Positions 12,524 through 24,877 of a DNA stretch of 64,000 bases are shown here, piece after piece. The stretch is from Nipponacmea schrenckii. Taxonomy: Eukaryota; Mollusca; Gastropoda; Lottiidae. How positions within the stretch are numbered: position 1 is the stretch's first letter; each line of letters starts with the position of its first letter. The stretch lies in NCBI GenBank assembly GCA_030562195.1, contig CM060200.1, positions 39,529,084 to 39,593,083 of the forward strand, written 5' to 3'. A program made the translations under genes and the position numbers. The notes below the pieces were generated by a model. The model saw nothing but the letters and a program-made list of their open reading frames with translations, was not told where the DNA came from and did no database searches.

Positions 12524-14647
12524 CGTTAACTTAATCTTTGCTACAATCATCTCTTGGGATTCGGCTAATTTTCCAATTTAAACAAACCGTTAATCCCTCT
12601 TAAACCAGAATTCAATAATCGAAATAAGCAAGTGCATGAAGATAAAATGTGAAATTTTATTGGCAGTCTTATTAACGATGATGGACATTTGACTTCCCTA
12701 AAGAATTGGATATTCTAATTCTGGAGGCAGTTTGGGTTGAGAAATAATTAATCGGGCGATCTTAACTTATCATTAATAAATCTCTTATGTTCAAACATGA
12801 CAAGATTAGTACGACTAACATGTTTACAACTGATGTACAGGAACTGGGTGTGACGCCGAACCAACGATAGAAAGCATGACCCTTCACAAATTCTACACAA
12901 ACATTTTCAAACATTTGCAATGCAGTGATGTTTCAAGGTGCTATGTGGAGGGTTCTGATGCTAGTTCACCTTAAACCATTTCTATTGGTTTCGAATTATG
13001 TTTCATGGCGGTATATGACCCGTTTTAATGCTATTACAGTATAATGTATTTCATTCGAGTAATGATTCAGTAATGATCATAAGTTAGATCTATTGTGTAT
13101 CTAAATTAAAAGAAACAGCCATTTTTTTTAGAGAAATGACAGCTTAGTTTCAAGATGATCTTTTCCGCTAACTAACAATTGACCAAACATCAAATATCCT
13201 GCAATTGGTTTTCTCGGATTATCTGGGTAACATCTTATAGAAACTTGCAAAGACATTAACTGGAAAAACCGATTCACTCATTAAGATCATTGTCTATAGA
13301 CACGTGTTTCTATTCTGGCTATATAAGAAATGAGATAAAAGTTCACTACAATGTTTGCTTCACACAACAATTAAACTAATCCTTTTAATCGTCTCGTTCC
13401 TGATAAAAACAAATATGAGATATTGCTGATGGCAACACAATAATATGAAACTTTGTTATCTTTTAATCTTCAATTTCTCTTTGATAACCTTTATTTAATT
13501 TGTGATATGATCTCGGTGTTAAATAGCTAAGTAACCTGAGGGTACATTAGTTTCATCATTAACAATAGAACTTTTCAAACCTTGTGGCCACAACTTTGAT
13601 TTTCACAACATTAATTTAAAACCAACATCTATCAAACGATTTATTTAAAAAGATTCCTGATGTTTCAACTTTTGCTTAATATTTAATCATACGAAAAGGG
13701 TGGGGTGAGGGTTGTTTTTTTCAAGTTGATCATATTATTATATATCTGACCAGGAATTATCGAAAGGTTCTTGGCGCTAAGATATTAAATAGCATTTACT
13801 GGGCTGAAAATATCTAATTCTTTCAGTAACAGGCATCCTACAGAGGTCTCAGAATGCAGAGAACATTTCGAACAAATCCCGAGTCCCTGAAAACACGTTG
13901 TATGTTGTGCTGTATTTGAATCAAATTCTGATCCCTTTCATGCCGACACCAATATTTAACTTTTTCCATATTTTTACTCATGTATGATGGTATATAACAG
14001 ATTTATAGTGCATTTTATCAGCCATTGAGGGATATATGCGTTCTTTTAGTGAGTTAAAACGGTAAGAAACCTTCCAACATTATTATTCAGACTAGACGAT
14101 CAACGATACCCTAGAGTCCTTTTTTCTCTTATTTTTCAACTTCACGATATGTAGATGCGGAAGTTTGTATATCGCCGAAAGTCTATAACTAATAATGAAG
14201 TTGTTTTTAATTAACCGTACAACTACCGATATTTCCCTTAATGATGTCTTTCAACACGGAAGATATCTCATACAGATACTTTCCTCGAAATGTCAACAAC
14301 TTCTTTTGCTATATTCAGCTTAAGTGCTCCCGTTTCCATAGATTGTCGAATCTTAACCATTTTCTGGAATCAAAACCATTTACGGAACTGGAACTAAAAC
14401 CCTTTTCCGGAACCAATAGAACACTTTAACATTAAATCCATTATGTCGGTATATGATAGCATAGTTATATCGGATTCTCGTATGGTAGGAGTCATATGCC
14501 CAATTGCAACTTGAAGACATATACGTTGTTTTTTCTTGATTTGAGGAGGTCTGAACGTCTAAAAGTCAATTTGATTTGAACGAACTAAAACGAATAAAAT
14601 AAACCCCTGAGTCGTTACAACTTGACATTTGCTGTTTTATATGTTAA
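12524..14647 (+). repeat. large repeat unit, copy 1 (5' part)
   Basis: This is the first partial copy of the ~7-kb unit repeated through 12.5-40.7 kb. It starts at cgttaacttaatctttgct, shared with copy 2 at 15301, and runs to tatatgttaa. There it is interrupted by a Harbinger fragment, and the downstream part is missing. It contains the full 13250-14025 stretch that copy 2 has lost. A 62-codon frame at 14241-14429 recurs in other copies only because the copies are recent; part of it is an internal near-repeat of catttacgg/cttttccgg words. No coding function is supported. Confidence 0.9.
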
Positions 14648-15300
14648 TGTTTAAAGTACTGTACACACTGACAACATTTTCGACAACATGTTGGCCAACA
14701 TGTTGCTGAAACGCTTGAGCAACACAAAATTTGTCTTGTACACACACAACAACAGATCGACAACATGTTGGGCAACTTGTTGCCGAATGTTTCCGAGAAT
14801 ACAAGGTTTTGGAAGTAAAAAATAATAAAAATGGAGGATTCAAACAGGAGAAGACGTATTGTAGGGGTGTCTGCCATAATTTTAAGCATTCTAATCGAAA
14901 GACGACATAAAAGACGTAAAGTTGAGAAGAGGGTTTGGAAAAGACCGTGGATATATAAGAGAAACCAACCCGGGGCCTACAACTGTCTACTGAAGGAACT
15001 GAGATTAGGTGATAAACCCTCATATCAGTATTTTCTTAGGATGAACCAGCATTTGAAGAACTACTATGCAAAGTGGGGCCTCTCATAACAAAGCAAGACA
15101 CTCATCTGAGGGATGCAATTCCGGCTGCCGGAAGACTAGCATTAACTCTACGGTTCCTTGCATCAGGTGAGTGAATTGTGTTTTTGTTCTTACCTTTCTA
15201 AACCTGAGCTAATGTAGACAAACAAATTGTGCAGCTTCAAATGAGATATATTTTGCCAGTTGGTTGGACGATACTGCCCACTAAAAGAGATAGTTTTTAA
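14648..15300 (+). mobile_element. truncated PIF/Harbinger transposon fragment
   Basis: Sequence absent from the equivalent place in other array copies lies between tatatgttaa of copy 1 and cgttaac of copy 2. It carries a Harbinger transposase exon (14831-15167). Ahead of that are subterminal palindromic words built on caacatgttg (14685-14705, 14760-14780). The left side abuts a TTAA/TAA, compatible with the TWA target preference of Harbinger elements. The right end has no matching inverted terminus, so the element is 3'-truncated at the junction with copy 2. Confidence 0.75.
14831..15167 (+). pseudogene. PIF/Harbinger (HARBI1-like) transposase, first exon, frameshifted
   Basis: The frame starts at ATG 14831 and gives a basic N-terminus, then WKRPWIYKRN, GAYNCLLKELRLGDKPSYQYFLRM, the conserved opening of HARBI1-type nucleases (W-x-R-P-W ... 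L-x-E-L ... F-x-x-F-L-R-M). The frame is lost just after FLRM, where the continuation FEELLCKVGPLITKQDT followed by LALTLRFLASG lies in another frame, consistent with one missing base near 15047. That block ends at tcag followed by gtgagt, a good splice donor at 15167/15168. Catalytic DDE residues would lie in downstream exons that are absent. The gene is dead: frameshifted and 3'-truncated. Family assignment rests on the motif order and is fairly secure. Confidence 0.8.
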
Positions 15301-17850
15301 CGTTAACTTAATCTTTGCTACAATCATCTCTTGGGATTCGGCTAATTTTCCCATTTAAACAAACCGTTAATCCCTCTTAAACCAGAATTCAATAATCGAA
15401 ATAAGCAAGTGCATGAAGATAAAATGTGAAATTTTATTGGCAGTCTTATTAACGATGATGGACATTTGACTTCCCTAAAGAATTGGATATTCTAATTCTG
15501 GAGGCAGTTTGGGTTGAGAAATAATTAATCGGGCGATCTTAACTTATCATTAATAAATCTCTTATGTTCAAACATGACAAGATTAGTACGACTAACATGT
15601 TTACAACTGATGTACAGGAACTGGGTGTGACGCCGAACCAACGATAGAAAGCATGACCCTTCACAAATTCTACACAAACATTTTCAAACATTTGCAATCG
15701 AGTGATGTTTCAAGGTGCTATGTGGAGGGTTCTGATGCTAGTTCACCTTAAACCATTTCTATTGGTTTCGAATTATGTTTCATGGCGGTATATGACCCGT
15801 TTTAATGCTATTACAGTATAATGTATTTCATTCGAGTAATGATTCAGTAATGATCATAAGTTAGATCTATTGTGTATCTAAATTAAAAGAAACAGCCATT
15901 TTTAGAGAAATGACAGCTTAGTTTCAAGATGATCTTTTCCACTAACTAACAATTGACCAAACATCAAATATCCTGCAATTGGTTTTCTCGGATTATCTGG
16001 GTAACATCTTACAGAAACTTGAGGGATATATGCGTTCTTTAGTGAGTTAAAACGGTAAGAAACCTTCCAACATTATTATTCAGACTAGATGATCAACGAT
16101 ACCCTAGAGTCCTTTTTCTCTTATTTTTCAACTTCACGATATGTAGATGCGGAAGTTTGTATATCGCCGAAAGTCTATAACTAATAATGAAGTTGTTTTT
16201 AATTAACCGTACAACTACCGATATTTCCCTTAATGATGTCTTTCAACACGGAAGATATCTCATACAGATACTTTCCTCGAAATGTCAACAACTTCTTTTG
16301 CTATATTCAGCTTAAGTGCTCCCGTTTCCATAGATTGTCGAATCTTAACCATTTTCTGGAATCAAAACCATTTACGGAACTGGAACTAAAACCCTTTTCC
16401 GGAACCAATAGAACACTTTAACATTAAATCCATTATGTCGGTATATGATAGCATAGTTATATCGAATGATTTGAGGAGGTCTGAACGTCTAAAAGTCAAT
16501 TTGATTTGAACGAACTAAAACGAATAAAATAAACCCCTGAGTCGTAATAACTTGACATTTGCTGTTTTATATGTTTTTATATAAGTTGTGAGTATTCAGA
16601 AGGACAATTGTCACGATATTTAAAGCACGTGTAAAAAGTACTTAAAAGAAAGACCTGACAAATTGTTTCATCGAACAATATGACAATGTGTAATGATGTT
16701 ACTGCAGAAATAAAAATCAATTCTTGATTTATGTGATTTTTATTCCTTTATATACAAGTGCACACGGTGACTATTACAATTTCAGTACATTGCTAGGTTG
16801 AAATCTCATAAAAGTCAAAATAACAGTGAATGTGCTTGTCCGGTTAATGCGACTTAAATTGAGTCTACTCACTGCCGCTCATCACCACCCCAACCCCCAC
16901 GATGTTTTGGTATCACACTTTTGATTTCCACACCTTTAGAGTATGCTTAAATTCTTGAGAAATTGACTTCTTAATGAATTATAGAAACGACAATATTCTT
17001 TATAAAGAACGCCATAACACATCTTTCGAACTCTCCAATGGACTTCAAAACCCAGACGGGGTGGACATATTTCTTATTATTCTCTACTGGTAGATGACAG
17101 CAACTGAGGAAGGCGTACTTTACGTTAAGAAGACAGGAGATAAAATTGCTAACTCACCAAACAAAGCCTTTTACAGACCACTTATTTACGTCGAATCAGA
17201 TAATCACTAATCCGAAACTAATTCAGATTGACATTTGCCATAGAACATAACAGGACAACGGTACAGGAAATGAAGCCAATGTTAACAGTATCAAGCAATG
17301 ACGGTTTAACCGCACTTCATGTCCAATTCTAAAGTTTTATGCACTATTTCCACAGATAGGAAATGGTATACTAGAACATGTTGAGAAACCATGGTATTAG
17401 CGTGGCTTTACCTCGCGGCATCACATTTTAGGAAAAAGGTCATGGTAATCAGAACACAAATTTTGTCGATTTCCGGATTTCGAAGTTGATTTTAAGTAAC
17501 TATACGAGACCAAATATTTTAATATACTCTTCTTTGATTAAAAAGGAAACCTAAAGGAAACCATCCAATGTTAAACACAACATAAAAGTGGTCTTTTCGT
17601 AATATTGAAACCTTCTTTGCGATTTTTCCTGTAGATGGGTACTGAATAAGTCAGTGTTCAACATTACCACTGTGTTTTATTATATAGCAAACGAATATGA
17701 TAATTTTGTTGTCTTCGTTTTATCTGGGGATGGGGTTAATATTTGTTTTTTCTCCTCACAAAATATTACCGCGCGCTACTTTGGCTGTTGCAATGCCTGC
17801 CAGTTGAGAAGGCCAGGGACCTGTTTCACAAAATCAGGATTTTAAGAAAT

Positions 17851-17900
17851 ACAGTAACCGGATTGGTAAATAAAAAGTAAATTTTAGTGATTTACCAATC
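17851..17900. repeat. hairpin within the large unit
   Basis: The arms ggattggtaaat and atttaccaatcc face each other across a short AT-rich loop. The hairpin recurs in copies 3b, 5 and 6 (near 22880, 33015, 37285). There the second arm reads attgaccaatcc, a single change that weakens the stem, so conservation of pairing is not supported. Confidence 0.6.
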
Positions 17901-18284
17901 CGACCATTGGAACACTTAAATCATCCTAAGTTAAGTTGTCGTGAAACAGACTCCTTTAGGAGCATGATTGAAAACTTCCAACAGACATTTAATGCATGGC
18001 AGGGTCTTCCGTCTTTTACATAAAAATGTTTTAATACTAGTAATTCCCTGAGGGCCCCGACCTTTTAATTGAGTGACATGTCAGGATTTGAATGAATTCG
18101 AATTGTTTTCGATAATTCAGTTTTTAATGGCGCATTTTTCTTAAAAAAGATGTTTGTCACGCAAAGAATCTTAAATATGTAGATTGTTCTACTTAAAAAT
18201 GGATCGTTTAGGAGATTTTTTAAGAATTTTGATTAAAAATTTCACAGAAATACGTGAACTAAATTATTATCAATAAACATAAAT

Positions 18285-18530
18285 ATGGAATGCCAAAACG
18301 GAAAAAAAAAACATGAAAAAAAAAAACCAAAAGGAATTGAAATTTTAAACTAAGAAATACATATTTTACACTGATCTTGAGACCTCGTTTATAGTTTCAG
18401 AATATAATTTAATGATTTTGTTATGAAATTGAATATCTTGGTATAAACTTTTAATTTCTTGGGGTAAAATTTCAACTTCTTAGTGTTTTATTTTGTCATG
18501 TTGGTTTTTCTTTCCGTTTTGGTATTCCAT
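18285..18530. mobile_element. 246-bp foldback MITE inside the large unit
   Basis: Terminal arms atggaatgccaaaacggaaa and tttccgttttggtattccat are inverted repeats with one mismatch in 20. Inner sequences (ttgaaattttaaactaagaa against tttcttggggtaaaatttca) partly extend the fold. TA flanks both ends if the termini are taken as tggaatgcc and ggtattcca, suggesting a Tc1/mariner-type MITE. Equivalent copies at 23311-23559, 33444-33686 and about 37713-37951 were duplicated with the unit and are not separate insertions. Confidence 0.65.
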
Positions 18531-18658
18531 ACTATATCATATACATGTATAAGAAAATGAAAAAAATTACATACCGTCAAACCTAAGGAAGCGTATTAGG
18601 GCCATTCAATTTTTTTTTTAAAAATACGCTTCCGTATCAAACTTCTTCAAAAATTTTA

Positions 18659-18883
18659 ATGTTTCCGATTCTAATTGAGCACACTAATAACTTGTCACAA
18701 GGACAGTTGAAAAGAAGTCGTGACATTATTTTTGATCCTAAAAATTGCTTGCGTGTCATCAAATCCTATCCGTGGACAGGAAAATCTTTACCGGATTGTT
18801 TTCGAAGCCAGATGATTGATAAAGATATTGAAATTAGAGTTGAGTTGTTGCTGATAAAATATAAAGCTCATGATAACCTTTAA
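18659..18883 (+). other. unrecognised 74-codon ORF, repeated in the array
   Basis: The frame begins MFPILIEHTNN and contains FDPKNCLRVIKSYPWTG and DIEIRVELLLIK. It has a more protein-like composition than other frames here. It recurs at 23675-23899 (one substitution, Y to C), at 33804-34025 (a one-residue in-frame loss) and near 38030. The last copy has an extra base after aaagat that breaks the frame. I know no family that matches. It could be the last exon of an inactivated gene or a chance frame preserved by recent duplication. Confidence 0.25.
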
Positions 18884-19250
18884 AAAGGCACACAAGAATC
18901 TTATTCAGTTTTAAAGATAAACGTTCTACCCCCGTTCTGCATCATTAGCAGTTAAAGGGTGCAGTATGAATCATTTTCATTATCAAAAACATGTTGATAA
19001 ACATGAAATATTTCTTAAGTATGCCATTAACATCCATATCTACTTGATGGAATAGAATTTGTTTTAAAAGGGTCAATTAAAAATGGAACGACCAAATTAT
19101 TTATTAATCAGTTAGAACTAATTCTAGTTTTACACGACATACAAGCTCGATAATATTGGTTAAATCCTTTAAATACGTAGGAGACATTTTCCTCTATAAT
19201 TACATATTTACGTGTTTAAAACTGTACATTAATTTTCTCACATCAAACAA

Positions 19251-19730
19251 CTTTGATTTTCACAACATTAATTTAAAACCAACATCTATCAAACGATTTA
19301 TTTAAAAAGATTCCTGATGTTTCAACTTTTGCTTAATATTTAATCATACGAAAACGGTGGGGTGAGGGTTTTTTTTTTTTTCAAGGTCGAGTTGATCACA
19401 TTATCATATATCTGACCAGGAATTATCGAAAGGTTCTTGGCGCTAAGATATTAAATAGCATTTACTGGGCTGAAAATATCTAATTCTTTCAGTAACAGGC
19501 ATCCTACAGAGGTCTCAGAATGCAGAGAACATTTCGAACAAATCCCGAGTCCCTGAAAACACGTTGTATGTTGTGCTGTATTTGAATCAAATTCTGATCC
19601 CTTTCATGCCGACACCAATATTTAACTTTTCCATATTTTTACTCATGTATGATGGTATGTAACAGATTTATAGTGCATTTAATCAGCCATTGAGGGATAT
19701 ATGCGTTCTTTTAGTGAGTTAAAACGGTAA
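19251..19730 (+). repeat. large repeat unit, copy 3a (short fragment)
   Basis: A 480-bp fragment matching 13593-14060 of copy 1, from ctttgattttcacaac to gagttaaaacggtaa. It is wedged between the break in copy 2 and the start of copy 3b at ctgatgctagttcacc. Both junctions are abrupt, with at most a few bases of shared sequence. Confidence 0.85.
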
Positions 19731-22389
19731 CTGATGCTAGTTCACCTTAAACCATTTCTATTGGTTTCGAATTATGTTTCATGGCGGTATATGACCCGTT
19801 TTAATACTATTACAGTATAATGTATTTCACTTTGAGTAATGATTCAGTAATGATCATAATTTGAACTACTGTGAAACTAAAATAAAAAGAAACAGCCATT
19901 TTTAGAGAAATGACAGCTTAGTTTCAAGATGATCTTTTCCACTAACTAACACTTGACCAAACATCCTGCAATTGGTTTTCTCGGATTATCTGGGTAACAT
20001 CTCACAGAAACTTGCAAAGACATTAACTGGAAAAACCGATTCACTCATTAAGATCATTGTCTATAGACACGTGTTTCTATTCTGGCTATATAAGAAATGA
20101 GATAAAAGTCCACTACAATGTTTGCTTCACACAACAATAAACTAATCCTTTTAATCGTCTCATTCCTGATAAAACAAATATGAGATCTTGCTGAAGGCAA
20201 CACAATAATATGAAACTCTGTTATCTTTTAATCTTCAATTTCTCTTTGATAACCTTTATTTAATTGTGATATGATCTCGGTGTTAAATAGCTAAGTAACC
20301 TGAGGGTACATTAGTTTCATCATTAACAATAGAACTTTTCCAACCTTGTGGCCACAACTTTGATTTTCACAACATTAATTTAAAACCAACATCTATCAAA
20401 CGATTTATTTAAAAAGATTCCTGATGTTTCAACTTTTGCTTAATATTTAATCATACGAAAAGGGTGGGGTGAGGGTTGTTTTTTTCAAGTTGATCATATT
20501 ATTATATATCTGACCAGGAATTATCGAAAGGTTCTTGGCGCTAAGATATTAAATAGCATTTACTGGGCTGAAAATATCTAATTCTTTCAGTAACAGGCAT
20601 CCTACAGAGGTCTCAGAATGCAGAGAACATTTCGAACAAATCCCGAGTCCCTGAAAACACGTTGTATGTTGTGCTGTATTTGAATCAAATTCTGATCCCT
20701 TTCATGCCGACACCAATATTTAACTTTTTCCATATTTTTACTCATGTATGATGGTATGTAACAGATTTATAGTGCATTTAATCAGCCATTGAGGGATATA
20801 TGCGTTCTTTTAGTGAGTTAAAACGGTAAGAAACCTTCCAACATTATTATTCAGACTAGACGATCAACGATACCCTAGAGTCCTTTTTTCTCTTATTTTT
20901 CAACTTCACGATATGTAGATGCGGAAGTTTGTATATCGCCGAAAGTCTATAACTAATAATGAAGTTGTTTTTAATTAACCGTACAACTACCGATATTTCC
21001 CTTAATGATGTCTTTCAACACGGAAGATATCTCATACAGATACTTTCCTCGAAATGTCAACAACTTCTTTTGCTATATTCAGCTTAAGTGCTCCCGTTTC
21101 CATAGATTGTCGAATCTTAACCATTTTCTGGAATCAAAACCATTTACGGAACTGGAACTAAAACCCTTTTCCGGAACCAATAGAACACTTTAACATTAAA
21201 TCCATTATGTCGATATATGATAGCATAGTTATATCGAATGCTCGTATGATAGGAGTCATATGCCCAATTGCAACTTGAAGACATATACGTTGTTTTTTCT
21301 TGATTTGAGGAGGTCTGAACGTCTAAAAGTCAATTTGATTTGAACGAACTAGAACGAATAAAATAAACCCCTGAGTCGTAATAACTTGACATTTGCTGTT
21401 TTATATGTTAAGTTGTGAGTATTCAGAAGGACAATTGTCACGATATTTAAAGCACGTGTAAAAAGTACTTAAAAGAAAGACCTGACAAATTGTTTCATCG
21501 AACAATATGACAATGTGTAATGATGTTACTGCAGAAATAAAAATCAATTCTTGATTTATGTGATTTTTATTCCTTTATATACAAGTGCACACGGTGACTA
21601 TTACAATTTCAGTACATTGCTAGGTTGAAATCTCATAAAAGTCAAAATAACAGTCCGGTTAATGTGACTTAAATTGAGTTTACTCACTGCCGCTCATCCC
21701 CACCCCAACCCCCACGATGTTTTGGTATCACACTTTTGATTTCCACACCTTTAGAGTATGCTTAAATTCTTGAGAAATTGACTTCTTAATGAATTATAGA
21801 AACGACAATATTCTTTATAAAGAACGCCATAACACATCTTTCGAACTCTCCAATGGACTTCAAAACCCAGACGGGGTGGACATATTTCTTATTATTCTCT
21901 ACTGGTAGATGACAGCAACTGAGGAAGGCGTACTTTACGTTAAGAAGACGGGAGATAAAATTGCTAACTCACCAAACAAAGCCGTTTACAGACCACTTAT
22001 TTACGTCGAATCAGATAATCACTAATCCGAAACTAATTCAGATTGACATTTGCCATAGAACATAACAGGACAACGCTACAGGAAATGAAGCCAATGTTAA
22101 CAGTATCAAGCAATGACGGTTTAACCGCACTTCATGTCCAATTCTAAAGTTTTATGCACTATTTCCACAGATAGAAAATGGTATACTAGAACATGTTGAG
22201 AAACCATGGTATTAGCGTGGCTTTACCTCGCGGCATCACATTTAGGAAAAAGGTCATGGTAATCAGAACACAAATTTTGTCGATTTCCGGATTTCGAAGT
22301 TTATTTTAAGTAACTATACGAGACCAAATATTTTAATATACTCTTCTTTGATTAAAAAGGAAACCTAAAGGAAACCATCCAATGTTAAA

Positions 22390-22582
22390 GTCTTTAAATG
22401 GCATTTAGCAATTGTGAGTACGATATATATGCACAGCTTTATGGAAAAAAAAATCACTGGTCAAAGTTTAAGCTACGTTTCGGCGTGTTTCCCCCGCCGT
22501 CCTCAGGCACAGAATGACAAGACATGATAGGCAACGATATATATACAATTATACTTATTATTAAAATAACACAAGAGATAAA
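22390..22582 (-). mobile_element. Penelope-like terminal fragment with hammerhead-like core
   Basis: A ~193-bp insertion relative to copies 2 and 6, placed between aatgttaaa and cacaac. On the minus strand it contains CTGAGGA (22500-22506), a GGCG/CGCC stem with a nine-base loop, then GAAACGTA (22474-22481). This is the layout of the minimal type I hammerhead described in Penelope-like elements (CUGANGA, stem II, GAAAC directly followed by GUH). Stem I pairing beside the core is weak. Only the terminal repeat part is present and there is no reverse transcriptase. The Penelope assignment is inferred from the motif. Confidence 0.55.
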
Positions 22583-24877
22583 CACAACATAAAAGTGGTC
22601 TTTTCGTAATGATGAAACCTTCTTTGCGATTTTTCCTGTAGATGGGTACTGAATAAGTCAGTGTTCAACATTACCACTGTGTTTTATTATATAGCAAACG
22701 AATATGATAATTTTGTTGTCTTCGTTTTATCTGGGGATGGGGTTAATATTTGTTTTTTCTCCTCACAAAATATTACCGCGCGCTACTTTGGCTGTTGCAA
22801 TGCCTGCCAGTTGAGAAGGCCAGGGACATGTTTCACAAAATTTTAAAGATACAATCAGGATTTTAAGAAATACAGTAACCGGATTGGTAAATAAAAAGTA
22901 AATTTTAGTGATTGACCAATCCGACCATTGGAACACTTAAATCATCCTAAGTTATGTTGTCGTGAAACAGACTCCTGGTTTAGGAGCATGATTGAAAACT
23001 TCCAACAGACATTTAATGCATGGCAGGGTCTTCCGTCTTTTACATAAAAATGTTTTAATACTAGTAATTCCCTGAGGGCCCCGACCTTTTAATTGAGTGA
23101 CATGTCAGGATTTGAATGAATTCGAATTGTTTTCGATAATTCAGTTTTTAATGGCGCATTTTTCTTAAAAATGATGTTTGTCACGCAAAGAATCTTAAAT
23201 ATGTAGATTGTTCTACTTAAAAATGGATCGTTTAGGAGATTTTTTTAAGAATTTTGATTAAAAATTTCACATAAATACGTGAACTAGAATTATTATCAAT
23301 AAACATATATATGGAATGCCAAAACGGAAAAAAAACATGCAAAAAAAAAAAACCAAACCAAGAAATTGAAATTTTAAACTAAGAAATACATATTTTACAC
23401 TGATCTTGAGACCTCGTTTATAGTTTCAGAATATAATTTAATGATTTTGTTATGAAATTGAATATCTTGGTATAAACTTTTAATTTCTTGGGGTAAAATT
23501 TCAACTTCTTAGTGTTTTATTTTGTCATGTTGGTTTTTCTTTCCGTTTTGGTATTCCATACTATATCATATACATGTATAAGAAAATGAAAAAAATTACA
23601 TACCGTCAAACCTAAGGAAGCGTATTAGGACCATTCAATTTTTTTTTCCGTATTAAACTTCTACAAAAATTTTAATGTTTCCGATTCTAATTGAGCACAC
23701 TAATAACTTGTCACAAGGACAGTTGAAAAGAAGTCGTGACATTATTTTTGATCCTAAAAATTGCTTGCGTGTCATCAAATCCTATCCGTGGACAGGAAAA
23801 TCTTTACCGGATTGTTTTCGAAGCCAGATGATTGATAAAGATATTGAAATTAGAGTTGAGTTGTTGCTGATAAAATGTAAAGCTCATGATAACCTTTAAA
23901 AAGACACACAAGAATCTTATTCAGTTTTAAAGATAAACGTTCTACCCCCGTTCTGCATCATAAGCAGTTAAAGGGTGCAGTATGAATCATTTTCATTATC
24001 AAAAACATGTTGATAAACATGAAATATTTCTTAAGTATGCCATTAACATCCATATCTACTTGATGGAATAGAATTTGTTTTAAAAGGGGGCAATTAAAAA
24101 TGGAACGACCAAATTATTTATTAATCAGTTAGAACTAATTCTAGTTTTACACGACATACAAGCTCGATAATATTGGTTAAATCCTTCAAATACGTAGGAG
24201 ACATTTTCCTCTATAATTACACATTTACGTGTTTAAAACTGTACATTAATTTTCTCACATCAAACAAAATACAATATACGCCCACATTAAAATCTCTTTC
24301 GAGCAAGCACTATTTTTGATTTAAATGGAATGATTAAATTAGACGATATTTCGATTAACGGGCTTGGGTTATTACCAATGACTAAGAGGGCCATCATTTT
24401 TTTCCAATTTTGTTATCTTTTAGTTGTTCCAAGACAAACCAGCCATGACTACCAATCATAACGAATTACAACTATTGCGACGAGTTTGGAAGAATAAATA
24501 AGATTGGGTAAATCACACTTTACCATCAAGGGTCGAGTTTCACCGCCTTGTCATTCCACCCGACAAGAACTTACGAAACATCAACGACCAAACCATTAAT
24601 ACAGATTAGAATTGAACAAATCCAACTACCAACTAACTATTACTACTAACAAGTACATGTACCTAAATTCCGATATTATCATCTGGTGGAACCTAACGTT
24701 AACTTTTGATCTACCAACGGGTGGTGTGGGTTAAATGTTGCCATAGTCCACCAACCCTGTTATAAAAGAAGATGTTATGCAACAAATATTTGAAAATTAC
24801 CGCGAATATCGTGAAATAGTGCATAAGGTTATTTATAAAATACAAAAAGACGGCTGGAAAAGTAACAACGTTCATAA

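Larger units (their letters stand above)
15301..19250 (+). repeat. large repeat unit, copy 2
   Basis: Copy 2 starts like copy 1. At 16020 it jumps from the sequence equivalent to 13245 to that equivalent to 14027, a deletion of about 0.78 kb. It then continues through all middle blocks to catcaaacaa at 19250, where it breaks into the start of copy 3a. It shares with copy 5 a ~65-bp deletion near 16465 and the variant tatatgtttttatataag near 16570. With copy 6 it shares absence of the Penelope-like insert and the variant ctcctttaggagc near 17950. Short frames at 16233-16421, 17654-17845 and 18659-18883 recur in other copies without recognisable domains. Confidence 0.9.

Noticed and set aside
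14241..14429. 62-codon frame repeated at 16233, 21005 and 31187 as a gene family
   Set aside because: The copies belong to recently duplicated units. The frame contains internal DNA near-repeats and no domain, so identity reflects recent duplication only.
17654..17845. 61-63-codon frame (also 22661 and 37067) as a gene
   Set aside because: It ends at different points in different copies because of indels, has no family resemblance, and lies beside AT-rich hairpin sequence.
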